Origin: Rhizobium leguminosarum bv. trifolii WSM2297
GTDB taxonomy: Bacteria > Pseudomonadota > Alphaproteobacteria > Rhizobiales > Rhizobiaceae
Length of the DNA stretch: 64,000 nucleotides
Assembly (NCBI RefSeq): GCF_000271845.1
Contig: NZ_JH719393.1
Location: 620,001 to 684,000, forward strand
Direction: 5' to 3'
Position 1 is the first letter of the stretch. Every line of letters starts with the position of its first letter. Below, one piece after another: positions 43,612-52,994 of this stretch. The notes beneath the pieces are model-generated. The model made no database searches. It was not told the DNA's origin and saw nothing but the letters and a program-made list of their open reading frames with translations. The translations under genes and the position numbers were made by a program.

Positions 43612-45321
43612 TTAAAGACCGAGCTGCCAGATTTCGGCGGCGAGCATATTGCCCTCGGGCGCGGTCAGTCGCACCGAGCTTACGCCCTTGAAGCCGGGCA
43701 GCCGCTTGGTTCCCGTCCAGCGGCCATCGTCGGCGAAGACTTCGATCGAGCCCGCATCGAGGAATATCCGGATGGTCGAGGGGCGTGCGCCGGCGGCGAT
43801 ATAGCGGGGGGATGTCTTGGCATTCGCCACCGAAAAGGGAATGCTCAGCCCATCATCGTCCAACTGAACCGCAACAGTTGCTTCGGAATGTTCGAATTCC
43901 AAACGGAACGCGTTGCCGGCTTCCTTCAGCGTCAGCAGGATTTCGACGGAGCCGTTGGCGAGAGAGACAGCTTGGCCTTCCAGAAGGCCTCCGACATCCA
44001 GTCGGTGCCGCCGCAGGCTTTCCGCAGCGGCGACCGGCGGGGTGATCAGTGCCCCGCTTTGCAATGCCAGCCGGCGCGGCAGGGTCATCGCCGTCGGCAT
44101 GTCGATCTCTCTGGAAATATCCGTCCAGTTCGCAAGCCATGCGATGCCGACCGGGCCGGTATCGTCGACGAAGGCCTGGAACGCGTAGGCATCCGTGCCG
44201 AAATCCAGTTCCTGTTCAAATTCTACGGAGAACTTTTGGCCATCGAAACGTCCGACTGTCGCAAGCGTCATGTTGCGCCGGCCGGTTGCCGGGTCGCGGC
44301 TTGTGAGAAGACCGAAGATCAGGGCCCAGCGCGTCGCCGGGTCAGCTGCCGGACCGTCGAGCGGCACCATGCAGGGGCACTCCGCCGCCGTCATCCCGAA
44401 GCGGTTTTCGCGGTGAAGTATGCCGAGGAACGTCCATCCCGTCGCTGCAATCGGGTCATCCGTTTCGTAGAGCAGGATGACTCCACCCTCGCGGTCCCGC
44501 GTGCCCAGCAACATCTTCCATTTGCCGTCAGGGCCTGAAAAGACGTAAGGGTCGCGGAAGTCGGTCGTCAGGCCGAGCCCTTCGGGACGCGCCGGCAGGA
44601 TCAGGCTTGCCGGCTCGACATTGACAAGATCGCGGCTGGTGGCCGTGAACTGAACCTGCTCCTCCGGTTCCCGGTCCTTCATATGCTCGGTGAAAAAGAT
44701 GCGAATTCCGGTATCATCGAGCGCGATCGCCGAGCCGGAAAATGCCCCGCCGCGTCCATCGGCCCGCGCGGCGAGTTCATCCGAAGGCGGAAGAAAGATC
44801 GGGAGATGCGTCCAGCGAAGATAATCGTCCGAGACTGCATGACCCCAATGCATGTTGTTCCAGCGAAGGCTATGGGGATAATGCTGGTAGAAGAGGTGCA
44901 GCTTGCCGCCGAAACGCCCGAACCCGTTGGGATCGTTCATCCAGCCGAAAGGTGGGCGGAAGTGATAACCGCCCGGAACTTCGGGGGTAGCATTGGAAGG
45001 GCGGACATAAAGCAGCCGGATGCCTTCCTCGAGAACGCGGGGCGGGAGAAAGGCATAAAGGACCGATATTTCGGTCGTAACGGGATCGTAGGAGAAGGCA
45101 GCCTCTCCGCCTTTTTCCAGCGTCAGCAACCGAAATTCGAATTCATGCGGATTAGAAGTTTCGACAGCACCGGCTGGGTCGCCGTCGACATGTGCCGTCA
45201 GCCTTCCCGCGGCGCCGTGCGACGCCTTGATCCAGGCATGGATCGTCGACCCCTCGGGCAGGACGGCGCTGATCGTCTCCAGCCCGCCTTCATCGGACGG
45301 AGAAATCGCTTGGCTTGTCAT
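43612..45321 (-). CDS. Glycoside hydrolase family 32 (fructan/sucrose hydrolase)
   Basis: This 569-residue enzyme has an N-terminal extension of about 115 residues, then the five-bladed propeller with nucleophile Asp130 in FGWMNDPNG, the RDPYVF stabiliser motif near 258 and the acid-base Glu in ECPCMVP, followed by a C-terminal beta-sandwich. No signal peptide was seen, so it acts in the cytoplasm on imported fructosyl sugars (sucrose, levan or inulin oligomers). Start ATG 45321 (a TTG one codon earlier is possible) is 4 bases after the permease stop. Its place inside the transporter operon supports intracellular cleavage. Confidence 0.92.
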   Translation of the reverse strand: MTSQAISPSDEGGLETISAVLPEGSTIHAWIKASHGAAGRLTAHVDGDPAGAVETSNPHEFEFRLLTLEKGGEAAFSYDPVTTEISVLYAFLPPRVLEEGIRLLYVRPSNATPEVPGGYHFRPPFGWMNDPNGFGRFGGKLHLFYQHYPHSLRWNNMHWGHAVSDDYLRWTHLPIFLPPSDELAARADGRGGAFSGSAIALDDTGIRIFFTEHMKDREPEEQVQFTATSRDLVNVEPASLILPARPEGLGLTTDFRDPYVFSGPDGKWKMLLGTRDREGGVILLYETDDPIAATGWTFLGILHRENRFGMTAAECPCMVPLDGPAADPATRWALIFGLLTSRDPATGRRNMTLATVGRFDGQKFSVEFEQELDFGTDAYAFQAFVDDTGPVGIAWLANWTDISREIDMPTAMTLPRRLALQSGALITPPVAAAESLRRHRLDVGGLLEGQAVSLANGSVEILLTLKEAGNAFRLEFEHSEATVAVQLDDDGLSIPFSVANAKTSPRYIAAGARPSTIRIFLDAGSIEVFADDGRWTGTKRLPGFKGVSSVRLTAPEGNMLAAEIWQLGL

Positions 45322-45325
45322 CAAT

Positions 45326-46219
45326 TCAACCTTTCACGGCAGAGCCGATAAAGGAACTCACGAACCAGCGCTGGAATGCGAGGTAGAGTCCCAGGATCGG
45401 GATCATCATCAAAACGGAGGCTGCCATCGCACGATCCCAGTAGATGCTGTCCTGTCCGAAGAAGGTGGCGATGGCCACCGCGATCGGCCGGGCATAATCG
45501 GTCTGCGTGACGAGGATCGGCCAGAGATACTGGTTCCAGGTCTCGATACCCATGAGGATCGACACGGTGGCGAGCGCGGGCAGGCTGAGCGGCAGGAAGA
45601 TGGAGCGATAGACCCGGAAAAAGGATGCGCCATCGATCTCGGCCGCCTCCAGCAATTCTTTCGGCAGCTGCGCGAAGAACTGGTAGAACAGGAAGATATA
45701 GAGGGGGCTGGCGACCCAGGGCACGATCTGCACCGCGAAGGTGTCGGTTATTCCCGCCCGGGAAACCATGATCACCAGCGGCATGATGATGCTTTCCTGC
45801 GGGATCACATAGAGCGCGATTACGATCGACAGGATGACGGCACGGCCCTTGAACGATCCCCAGGCCAGGACAAACGCGGCCATCGAATTCACAATCAGGC
45901 CGGAACAAACCGTTGTGACCAGGATGATCAGCGAGTTGATGAGGTAGCGTCCGAAGGCGAGTTCGCCTGAGAGGTGGCCGACCTCGGCATAGTTGGAAAG
46001 CGTCGGGTTCGACACCCAGAAGGCCCGGAAGCTGCCCATATCGGCCAGAATCTGGAACCGGTCATCCTTGAGGCTTGCCACGACCAGGAGCAGCAATGGA
46101 GAGACGATCACCAATGCGATGATGAAAATGCATATCGTCTGGATGATGCGGAGAACCGTTGCGGCGGAACGGGGCCGCGCCGTGCGGGCCTGCGGGATCG
46201 AGAGTGCGATATCAGACAT
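45326..46219 (-). CDS. Carbohydrate ABC transporter permease (MalG type)
   Basis: This 297-residue inner-membrane permease of the CUT1 family has six hydrophobic segments; the EAA loop is LPKELLEAAEIDGASFFRVY. It pairs with the 46212 gene, which it overlaps by 8 bases. Its stop is 4 bases before the GH32 start. The substrate is probably a fructosyl oligosaccharide from context. Confidence 0.92.
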   Translation of the reverse strand: MSDIALSIPQARTARPRSAATVLRIIQTICIFIIALVIVSPLLLLVVASLKDDRFQILADMGSFRAFWVSNPTLSNYAEVGHLSGELAFGRYLINSLIILVTTVCSGLIVNSMAAFVLAWGSFKGRAVILSIVIALYVIPQESIIMPLVIMVSRAGITDTFAVQIVPWVASPLYIFLFYQFFAQLPKELLEAAEIDGASFFRVYRSIFLPLSLPALATVSILMGIETWNQYLWPILVTQTDYARPIAVAIATFFGQDSIYWDRAMAASVLMMIPILGLYLAFQRWFVSSFIGSAVKG

Positions 46220-47150
46220 CGAAACGCCTCAGGAGCTGGCGCTGGATCAGCGCGATGACGAGAACGATCACGAACAGGATGACCGAAACGGCGGAGGCAT
46301 AGCCCATCTTCTGCTCTTCGAAGCCGGAACGGACCATGTAGTGCACCACCGTTTCGGTGCTGCTCTTCGGGCCGCCCTGCGTGAGGATGGCGAGCTGGGT
46401 ATAGAGCTTGAACGCCTGGATGGTCGTGATCACCAGCACGAAGACATGGGTCGGCCGCAGGCCGGGCATGGTCACATGCCAGAAGCGGCGGAAAGCGTTT
46501 GCACCGTCGATCTTGGCGGCATCGTATAGTTCGTCCGGAATGCCCTGAAGGCCGGCGAGGTAGACGATCATCTGAAAACCGTAGGCCTGCCAGGCCGAGA
46601 GCAGGACGAGCGAGAACATCGCCCATTGCGGATCGCCGAGCCAATCGATCGGCTGGATCGCTCCGCCGGAGAGAAAGCCGAGGATCTGGTTGAACGGTCC
46701 CGTCGGATACTGGAACAGGGTGCCCCAGATGACGCAGACCACGACCATCGAGGTGATCGCCGGCAGGAAGAACATGCCGCGCAGCAGATTGCGGAACGGC
46801 AGCTTCTGATGCAGCAGGAGCGCTGTTGCGAAAGCCAGGCCGCACTGCGCCGGAATGATCCAGAAGGTGAAGCGCGAGACGTTCCAAAGGGCGGTCCAGA
46901 AAAGATCGTCCTGGAAGATGCGAATGAAATTGTTAAACCAAACGAAGCGGACGGGCGTCGGCCGCGGCACCAGAGGCTGGTTGGTCATCGCCGTCCAGAA
47001 GGACAAGAGAAACGGCAGGATGAGAAAGAGGGTCAACAGGATCACGGCCGGCGCGAGCATGGCCGCTTCCTGCATCAGCCGCCCCTTGTCATGCCGGCGC
47101 GCCGGAGCCTTTCGGACGGATGTCGAAGATGTCGATTGTTGCATGACCAT
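46212..47150 (-). CDS. Carbohydrate ABC transporter permease (MalF type)
   Basis: This 312-residue CUT1 permease has an EAA loop GIPDELYDAAKIDGANAFRR. The start at 47150 has AAAGGAGGAACTGC; a longer reading to 47210 is rejected because it runs through the hairpin region, and an ATG two codons later (47144) remains possible. The N-terminal 45 residues are basic and cytoplasmic. It overlaps the second permease by 8 bases. Confidence 0.92.
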   Translation of the reverse strand: MVMQQSTSSTSVRKAPARRHDKGRLMQEAAMLAPAVILLTLFLILPFLLSFWTAMTNQPLVPRPTPVRFVWFNNFIRIFQDDLFWTALWNVSRFTFWIIPAQCGLAFATALLLHQKLPFRNLLRGMFFLPAITSMVVVCVIWGTLFQYPTGPFNQILGFLSGGAIQPIDWLGDPQWAMFSLVLLSAWQAYGFQMIVYLAGLQGIPDELYDAAKIDGANAFRRFWHVTMPGLRPTHVFVLVITTIQAFKLYTQLAILTQGGPKSSTETVVHYMVRSGFEEQKMGYASAVSVILFVIVLVIALIQRQLLRRFDV

Positions 47151-47186
47151 GCAGTTCCTCCTTTCCAAGCGCGGATGCCGGTCCCG

Positions 47187-47217
47187 CCCTGCGATGTCTG
47201 CCGGAGACATCGCAGGG
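47187..47217 (-). other. Intercistronic hairpin after the sugar-binding-protein gene
   Basis: A perfect 12-base stem (CCCTGCGATGTC with GACATCGCAGGG) and a 7-base loop, between the binding-protein stop and the first permease. No T-run follows. It probably stabilises the upstream binding-protein mRNA segment. Confidence 0.6.
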
Positions 47218-47242
47218 GTTCGACCTGTCGGCAGCGATGCGC

Positions 47243-48535
47243 TTATTGCTCGTCGCCGAACGGCGGATATCCGTCATTGTCCTCGATATCCTCATCGATC
47301 TTCTTGGCGGCTGACGTCAGCGCCTCCTTGGGATCGCCACCGTTGAAAGCCTCGTCGACGGCCTGCATGAAGGCCGAGGTGATTGTCGGATAGGCTGGAT
47401 GCGGCGGGCGCGAGACGGCCGTCTTCGACGCCTGTTCGAAGGCGATCGCCATCGGGCCGCCATTTGCATAGAGCGGAGATTCGGCCGCGAAACTCTTCAG
47501 GCCGGGATATCCCGACTGGCTCGCGACATAAGCCCGATACTCCTTGTCCTTCAGCAGGAAGCTGATGAATTTGGCCGCGATATCGGGATGTTTCGACGTC
47601 TTGGTCATCGCCCAGATCCAGGTGCCATTGGGGCTCGCGGCCCTGGCGCCGAACTTCGGAAGCGGCAGCACGACGATGTTGTCCTTCATGGTCGCGGCGG
47701 CCTCGGCATAGACCCAGTGGCCGCCGAGGGCCAGCGCTGCGGGATTGCCTTCGGCGAAGAACTGGTTGGTTCCGGCCGACTGCGGGACGACCCAGCCGTT
47801 CTTGACCCATTTCTGCATCATGGTGAGAGCATCGACGCAGGAGTCGCTGTCGAGCGTGCCCTCGGATTTCCAGGCCTTGCGATCGATCAGATCGCAGCCG
47901 GCCGATTGCAGGATCGGACTATAGGCATAGGTGATCCACTCCGTCTTGATGCCGTAGCCGCGGAAGGTGTCGATCGGCCACTTTACGCCGTCGAGCTTCG
48001 ACAGCTTCTCGAGATAGGTTTCGAACTCCTCCCGGGTCCAGGCATCGTCGACGGATTTCGGGATGCGGGCGCCGATCGCTTCGAGATATTTCTTGTTGCC
48101 GTAAAGAACCACCGACGAGTCGGTCAGGCCGATTGCATAAAGGTCCTTGTCGATCGGGTATGTGCCCTGGGCGATGTTAGACGCCGTCATGTCGTCGAGG
48201 AGGTCTTTGTCGATCAGCGGCTTGATCGGCTGAAGATAGCCCGACCAGACGTAATTGGCGAGGAACGGCGCATCGAGTTCCATGACATCGGGTAGTTGCT
48301 TGGCCATCACGGCGGCGCTGAACTTCTCGTTATAGGCATCGTGCGGCGCGTAGATGAACTGCACGTCGACATCGGGATTGGCCGCCTCGAACCGTTCGGC
48401 GACCTTGCCATAGGCGGCGACAAAGCCGGGATCGCCCTGATGCATGACCTGGATTGTGGTCTTCTCGGCTGCATCAGCCCATGGGGCAGATAGGGCCGAA
48501 GACAGGATAAGCGACCAAAGTAAACGATTACCCAT
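47243..48535 (-). CDS. Extracellular sugar-binding protein, family 1
   Basis: This 430-residue periplasmic protein has a signal peptide (residues 1-22, ending in WADA) and a family 1 solute-binding fold: TTIQVMHQGDPGFVAAYGKV near the mature start and PNGTWIWAMTKTSKHPDIAA later. TTGAGGAGGAATTCC precedes the ATG. The start codon itself lies inside a LacI-operator-like sequence (48525-48534). It is the first structural gene of the sugar operon, directly after the LacI gene (36-base gap), so regulator and operon may share one transcript. Confidence 0.92.
   Translation of the reverse strand: MGNRLLWSLILSSALSAPWADAAEKTTIQVMHQGDPGFVAAYGKVAERFEAANPDVDVQFIYAPHDAYNEKFSAAVMAKQLPDVMELDAPFLANYVWSGYLQPIKPLIDKDLLDDMTASNIAQGTYPIDKDLYAIGLTDSSVVLYGNKKYLEAIGARIPKSVDDAWTREEFETYLEKLSKLDGVKWPIDTFRGYGIKTEWITYAYSPILQSAGCDLIDRKAWKSEGTLDSDSCVDALTMMQKWVKNGWVVPQSAGTNQFFAEGNPAALALGGHWVYAEAAATMKDNIVVLPLPKFGARAASPNGTWIWAMTKTSKHPDIAAKFISFLLKDKEYRAYVASQSGYPGLKSFAAESPLYANGGPMAIAFEQASKTAVSRPPHPAYPTITSAFMQAVDEAFNGGDPKEALTSAAKKIDEDIEDNDGYPPFGDEQ
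48525..48534. promoter_or_regulatory. LacI operator-like half at the binding-protein start
   Basis: CGATTACCCA, identical to half of the operator upstream of lacI (49594-49603). It covers the ATG region of the minus-strand binding-protein gene. Confidence 0.45.
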
Positions 48536-48571
48536 TGGAATTCCTCCTCAATTGAATGGGCCTCTCTCAAT

Positions 48572-49576
48572 TTATACGGATGCCCGCTCCACCAGCTGGA
48601 ACGGTAGTTTCTGCACCCCGACCGGAAGCCGGTCTTCGGCAAGCAGGATTTGCGCGGCCTGACGGCCCATGGCGCGGTGCGGCAACGCCATGGTGGTCAG
48701 CGGCGGGTCGAGACGCGAGGCGATCTCGACCTGGTTGTCGAAACTCGCAACAGCGACGTCGTCGGGAATGGTTGCACCAGTCCGGCGCAACGCGGCGTAG
48801 ACCTCCATCGCCACACGGTCATTGCCGCACAGGATAGCATCGGGGCGCCGGGGGCCATTCATCAGATCATGCACATGCGCATGGACGAGACTAGGGGCGC
48901 GATCGCTGTAAATCGCTTTGCTGACCGCGGGCAATACGATGGCCCCTGCCCCGTCGACGCCCGCATGATCAAGTGCCTGCCGAAAGCCCTGTTCGCGCAG
49001 TTCGCCGGCGAGCAGTCCCGGCAGATTGATGAAGGCGACATTGCGTCGGCCGGCATCGAGCAGGTAGTTGGTAATCTCGACCCCCGCTCCCGTTTCGTCG
49101 GGCACCAGGGAGGTGACGCGATCGCTGGTATCTCGGCAGTTGATCATCACTCCCACCGCCGCGGCAAATTCGGGCGGCAGGTCGACTTTCTTATGATACA
49201 TGGCCGCGTAAGCAATCGCGCGAGGGCGAAACTGGCGCATCTCGTCGAGGATCGATGCAAGGCTCCGATGGCCCCCTAGCGTCATCGCGAAGACAGCCAT
49301 GTCGGCAGCGCGCACGGCGCCGTCGAGCCCCCGGATGATCTCCGTTGCGAAAGGCGAGGTGATCAGGTCATCCGCGACCAGACCGACCAGTGGCATCCAG
49401 CCCTGCCGCATGCTGCGGGCGGCGAAATTGGTGACGTAGCCAAGCTCCTCGGCGATCTCCTTGATCCGCAGCCGGGTTTCATCCGACATGCGGGCCGAGC
49501 CGCCATGCAGCGCACCTGACACCGTCTTGACGGAAACGCCCGCGCGGGCGGCTATGTCGTTGAGTGAAGCAGTCAT
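48572..49576 (-). CDS. LacI family transcriptional regulator
   Basis: This 334-residue regulator has the LacI HTH (SLNDIAARAGVSVKTVSGAL) and a periplasmic-binding-like sugar domain. I choose the ATG at 49576; a longer reading to 49615 lacks a ribosome site and runs across the operator. The hinge helix region is GYVTNFAARSMRQG. It precedes the sugar transporter/GH32 genes on the same strand and should sense a fructosyl sugar. The HTH keeps a normal recognition helix. Confidence 0.93.
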   Translation of the reverse strand: MTASLNDIAARAGVSVKTVSGALHGGSARMSDETRLRIKEIAEELGYVTNFAARSMRQGWMPLVGLVADDLITSPFATEIIRGLDGAVRAADMAVFAMTLGGHRSLASILDEMRQFRPRAIAYAAMYHKKVDLPPEFAAAVGVMINCRDTSDRVTSLVPDETGAGVEITNYLLDAGRRNVAFINLPGLLAGELREQGFRQALDHAGVDGAGAIVLPAVSKAIYSDRAPSLVHAHVHDLMNGPRRPDAILCGNDRVAMEVYAALRRTGATIPDDVAVASFDNQVEIASRLDPPLTTMALPHRAMGRQAAQILLAEDRLPVGVQKLPFQLVERASV

Positions 49577-49584
49577 GGGTTCGC

Positions 49585-49604
49585 TTGGGTTATCGATTAC
49601 CCAA
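49585..49604. promoter_or_regulatory. LacI operator
   Basis: TTGGGTTATCGATTACCCAA, a 20-base palindrome with one mismatched pair of positions, centred on the CG of ATCGAT. It lies 8 bases upstream of the LacI start. Confidence 0.75.
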
Positions 49605-49689
49605 TCCGATACCAATCGCGTTCCGTCGAGTCAAGCCTGAAATCTGCCGAAGGGACGGATGCGCGTATGCTGTCGCTTGACCGGCCCAC

Positions 49690-49715
49690 AAAAAACCCCG
49701 CCGAAGCGGGGTTCT
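49690..49715 (-). terminator. Intrinsic terminator of the small exported protein gene
   Basis: On the minus strand CCCCGC, loop TTCG, GCGGGG, then a run of six T. It starts about 20 bases after the 49732 gene stop. The stem can extend with A-T pairs, so it may act in both directions. Confidence 0.82.
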
Positions 49716-49731
49716 TTGTGCGGAGACGCTA

Positions 49732-50052
49732 TCAATTGTTGTGGGCTGCGCAGGCCTCATCCATTGGCGTGGCGTTGCTCGTGCCGCCCTGCGTCTGGAG
49801 CTTCGCGGAGTTGTTGACCGGGTCGGGGCACTTGGTCTTGTCCATCTTCATTGCGCCGCCGGTCGTGGAGCCAGTCGTGGTGCTATCCATCGCCATCGGC
49901 TTCTTGGCCTTCGTGTCGGTCGTTGCGCCGCCACCCTGATCGGCCTGGTTCTTGTCGATCGTGGCGCCGGCCGGAGCCGGATTGGACTGGGCGAAAGCCG
50001 ACGTGGCCATGCCGAGGGCGAAAAGCGAAGCTGCTACGAGTTTCATACGCAT
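49732..50052 (-). CDS. Small exported protein, 106 residues
   Basis: A signal peptide (MRMKLVAASLFALGMATSAF, cleaved near AFA-QS) is followed by a low-complexity Ala/Thr/Lys-rich mature part of about 85 residues with MDSTTTGSTTGGAMKMDKTK. Two Cys remain near the C-terminus (KCPDPVNN, DEACAAHN). AAGGAGG fixes the start at 50052. It looks like a secreted or periplasmic small protein; no family was recognised. A good terminator follows, and the gene is alone. Confidence 0.82.
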   Translation of the reverse strand: MRMKLVAASLFALGMATSAFAQSNPAPAGATIDKNQADQGGGATTDTKAKKPMAMDSTTTGSTTGGAMKMDKTKCPDPVNNSAKLQTQGGTSNATPMDEACAAHNN

Positions 50053-50156
50053 CTGGATGTCCTCCTTGGGAACTTTGCGTGCTTGGCCTATCCACAACCT
50101 CGCCGGCACAGCATTGTTCCGCGGATGCTTATAAATGCGCACATACAGCGTTGAGC

Positions 50157-50805
50157 TTATTTTGCGTAAAGCGCGCGCGATCGTTCGAGGTGTTTGAGGA
50201 GCGCCATTTCCGAGCCGTCGACGTCATTGGCTTCGGGGCGGTCGACGATTTCGTCGTGTTCGGCGAGCGTGAACTTTTCCTTGCCGGTCCAGATCAGCAT
50301 CTCGGTATGATATTCCTTCAGCCAAGCCAGCATGGCTTCGCTGACGGCGACGTAAATCGGGTTGCCTGAGATCTGGGCGATGCGGGTGTGGAACTCCATA
50401 TCGGCATCGATGAACTCTTCGGCCCGACCGAGCGACAAGCGCTGGCGCTCGATGATGTCCCTGAGGTCGCTCGCGGGCCATGCCGCGCTCGAAGAAGATG
50501 CGGGCGCTTTTCAGATGCTCGAGTGAATCGGCCGATTGCGACGGCATGATCTTGGCGGTGAGGTCGACCTGGCGGAAGATCGACTTTGCCGTCAGCCTCA
50601 GGACCTTCGCCGTTCGCCGTCCGAAATGCTGACGAGACCTTTGTTGGCCAGCGACTGCATGGCCTCGCGGATGGTCGGCCGGCCGACGCCGAAGCGCTCC
50701 ATCAGCACCCGTTCGGACGGCATTTCATCGCCGGGCTGAAGCTCGCCCGGCGCCGCCTCGGCTGCCATCACCCCGGCGATGGCGAAATTCATTCACCAGC
50801 ACCAT
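50157..50805 (-). pseudogene. GntR/FCD regulator broken by frameshifts
   Basis: Pieces of one GntR gene lie in different minus-strand frames. Near 50780-50600 is the HTH (GDEMPSERVLMERFGVGRPT, IREAMQSL), then a middle piece about 50590-50470 (IFRQVDLTAKIM, LEHLKSARIFFERGM). From 50438 to 50157 is an intact C-terminal FCD end (FIDADMEFHTRIAQISGNPI). At least two frameshifts separate them. Joined, it would be a normal-length regulator. The last part still has good codon use, so the damage is recent. Confidence 0.82.
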
Positions 50806-50963
50806 AATGGTTAGCTCAATGATCTACACCGGGTCTGGCTGACAAGGACGGCAATGCTGAGCCCTTCCGCAAAGTTTGGCTACAGGCATCGCTGCGAGCA
50901 TGGCGACTTGTAATCTCCAAATCTCGCCGATAGGTTGTCGGCCGACGATGAGGTAGCCAAGAC

Positions 50964-51473
50964 ATGCACGTTCGAAAAGCCGCACGCTCCGATGCCGAGG
51001 AATTGAGTGCTTTGCTGAACGAGATCATCCGAGCCGGCGGAACCACAGCACTGGAGACCCCACTTTCGGCCGCCGAGTTCGCCGACTGGTTTATCGATGG
51101 CGAGTTTCCTCTTGTCTGCCATGTTGCAGAGCACAATCAATCGCTGGTCGGCTTTCAATCGCTGAGCGTATACGGCGATCCGCCAAAAGGGGTCGCCGAC
51201 ATCGCCACCTTCGCCCGAGTGAACTCGAAGACCCCAGGCGTCGGCAGCGCGCTTTTTCCCGCGACAAGGGACGCAGCGAAAGAGCTCGGGCTCGAATTCA
51301 TCAATGCAACCATCCGCGCCGACAATGTCAGCGGACTTGGCTACTACGCGAAGATGGGCTTTGAGACCTATGACAGGCTGGTCCAGGTGCCACTACAGGA
51401 TGGGACGCCGGTCGACAGGATCAAGAAGCGTTTCCGCGTAGGCGCCGGGGATCACACGGCGCCTCACGCCTGA
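50964..51473 (+). CDS. GNAT family N-acetyltransferase
   Basis: This 169-residue acetyltransferase has strand-helix RKAARSDAEELSALLNEIIR, the acetyl-CoA loop region TPGVGSALFPATRDAAKELG (a variant of R/Q-x-x-G-x-G/A) and a C-terminal NATIRADNVSGLGYYAKMGF. It is similar to phosphinothricin/L-amino acid acetyltransferases. No strong Shine-Dalgarno is evident. Transcribed alone; substrate unknown. Confidence 0.85.
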   Translation: MHVRKAARSDAEELSALLNEIIRAGGTTALETPLSAAEFADWFIDGEFPLVCHVAEHNQSLVGFQSLSVYGDPPKGVADIATFARVNSKTPGVGSALFPATRDAAKELGLEFINATIRADNVSGLGYYAKMGFETYDRLVQVPLQDGTPVDRIKKRFRVGAGDHTAPHA

Positions 51474-51764
51474 GGAGCCGATGGCATTACCCGAGGATTT
51501 TGATGCGGCAGGGCGCGTGCTGCCTGGTCGCGGTCAGTGATATGCGGTGACGGATTCGAGTCTTCTAGCCCGGCATATTAAGCCTATGACGAAGCAACGT
51601 AGTTTTTTGCAAGGGAAGCGAAATCGTATTTAACTTCCGCCACAAGTCCCGACGGTTTGAGAGTCTCGCCACGCCCATTGATCGTGATCGGTCCGATTGG
51701 CGGATCCGCAGACCCAAAAGACCCAGGAGGCGGGAGGGATCGAAGCCATAACCGGAGATTAGTC

Positions 51765-52658
51765 ATGCCCGATGCCTTGTTCACCGCCGAGGAACTTGCC
51801 TTGATCCGCCGCGCTTACGCCCATCAGGTGGTGGCAACCGCGGCAACGACGAACCCGCGCATCGAGGCTGCCTTTGCCGCTGTCCCTCGTGAAAAATTCC
51901 TCGGTCCGCCGCCATGGCAGATCGCCAATCTAGGTGGCGGATATCGCCCGTTGCTTTCCTCGGACGTGGTTCTGGCCTATCAGGATGCGCTGTTCGCCTT
52001 GCAGCCCGACAAGGGCGTCAACAATGGCAGTCCGTCGCTGCACGCCCGCCTCCTGGCGGAGCTGGACGTCCAGATCGGCGATCACATCGCTCATATCGGT
52101 GCCGGCACCGGTTATTATAGCGCCATTCTCGCGGAGTTGGTGGGCGCCACCGGCCACGTCCATGCCGTCGAGATGGATCCCGATCTGGCCGGCCACGCGC
52201 AGGCGGCACTTGCCGATCGGGCCAATGTCAGCGTCATCACCGCCGACGGCAATCAATGGCCGCAGCAGGAGGTGGATGCGATCTACGTGAATTTCGCCGT
52301 CGGGCGTCCTGCGGCGCCCTGGATCGAAAGGCTGCGACCTGGAGGGCGCCTGGTGTTGCCACTCGGCGTGCCGCGCCAGGGCCGGCCGGCGAATGGCGGT
52401 CGTCATGCGTCCCATGGCGCCGCGCTTCGTATCGATCGCGGCGCGACCGGATATGCGGCGCGTTGGATCGGCAATGCCTATTTCGTCTGCGCCAATGGCG
52501 GATTGACGACCGACGAGCAAGAGGTGGAGAAGCTGACGACCGCCTTCAAGCGCGGCGGCATCGAGTTCATCAAAAGCCTGCTCTGGAAGACGGAGCCGCG
52601 GATAGGACGCTGCTGGTATATCGGCGACCAATGGGCGCTCTGCTACGACGAGGCCTGA
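51765..52658 (+). CDS. PCMT-like SAM-dependent methyltransferase
   Basis: This 297-residue protein resembles protein-L-isoaspartate O-methyltransferases. The core has HIGAGTGYYSAILAELVGAT (motif I), the acidic loop VEMDPDL and a post-motif strand WIERLRPGGRLVLPLG. It lacks a clear isoaspartate-pocket signature and carries an extra C-terminal part of about 100 residues, so it may act on another substrate. Start 51765 follows ACCGGAG. Transcribed alone. Confidence 0.85.
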   Translation: MPDALFTAEELALIRRAYAHQVVATAATTNPRIEAAFAAVPREKFLGPPPWQIANLGGGYRPLLSSDVVLAYQDALFALQPDKGVNNGSPSLHARLLAELDVQIGDHIAHIGAGTGYYSAILAELVGATGHVHAVEMDPDLAGHAQAALADRANVSVITADGNQWPQQEVDAIYVNFAVGRPAAPWIERLRPGGRLVLPLGVPRQGRPANGGRHASHGAALRIDRGATGYAARWIGNAYFVCANGGLTTDEQEVEKLTTAFKRGGIEFIKSLLWKTEPRIGRCWYIGDQWALCYDEA

Positions 52659-52994
52659 AGCCTTCATTCGGCGAGGGTCGGTCTATCGAAGCTTGACGCA
52701 GGCTCACTAATGCCTCCCCCCTGGCGCGACCTGGCGGCGGCATCTGAGGTGTTCTCTCGGAACAGGCGGCCAAACCCGAAGTGAAGATCAGTGACCAGCG
52801 ACTCGATCGGCTGCATTTCTGGTGCGTCGCTCGCAACCTGCGCATGGGATGACGGCGACAATCGGTTCCTCTGCCGGCGGCAACGCGACGGCCGCGTCGC
52901 GATAGACGATGCAGGCACTTTGTTGGGCTGGCTCCGCAGACCTCGGATTTATTCGAGGAGCGGATCGACGGGTATGGAAACGGCAGGGGTCGCC
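52659..52994. other. Gap without a supported gene
   Basis: 336 bases. A 69-codon plus-strand frame (52791-53000) ends just before the sRNA terminator but has no ribosome site or family features, and lies antisense to nothing recognised. Confidence 0.45.
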
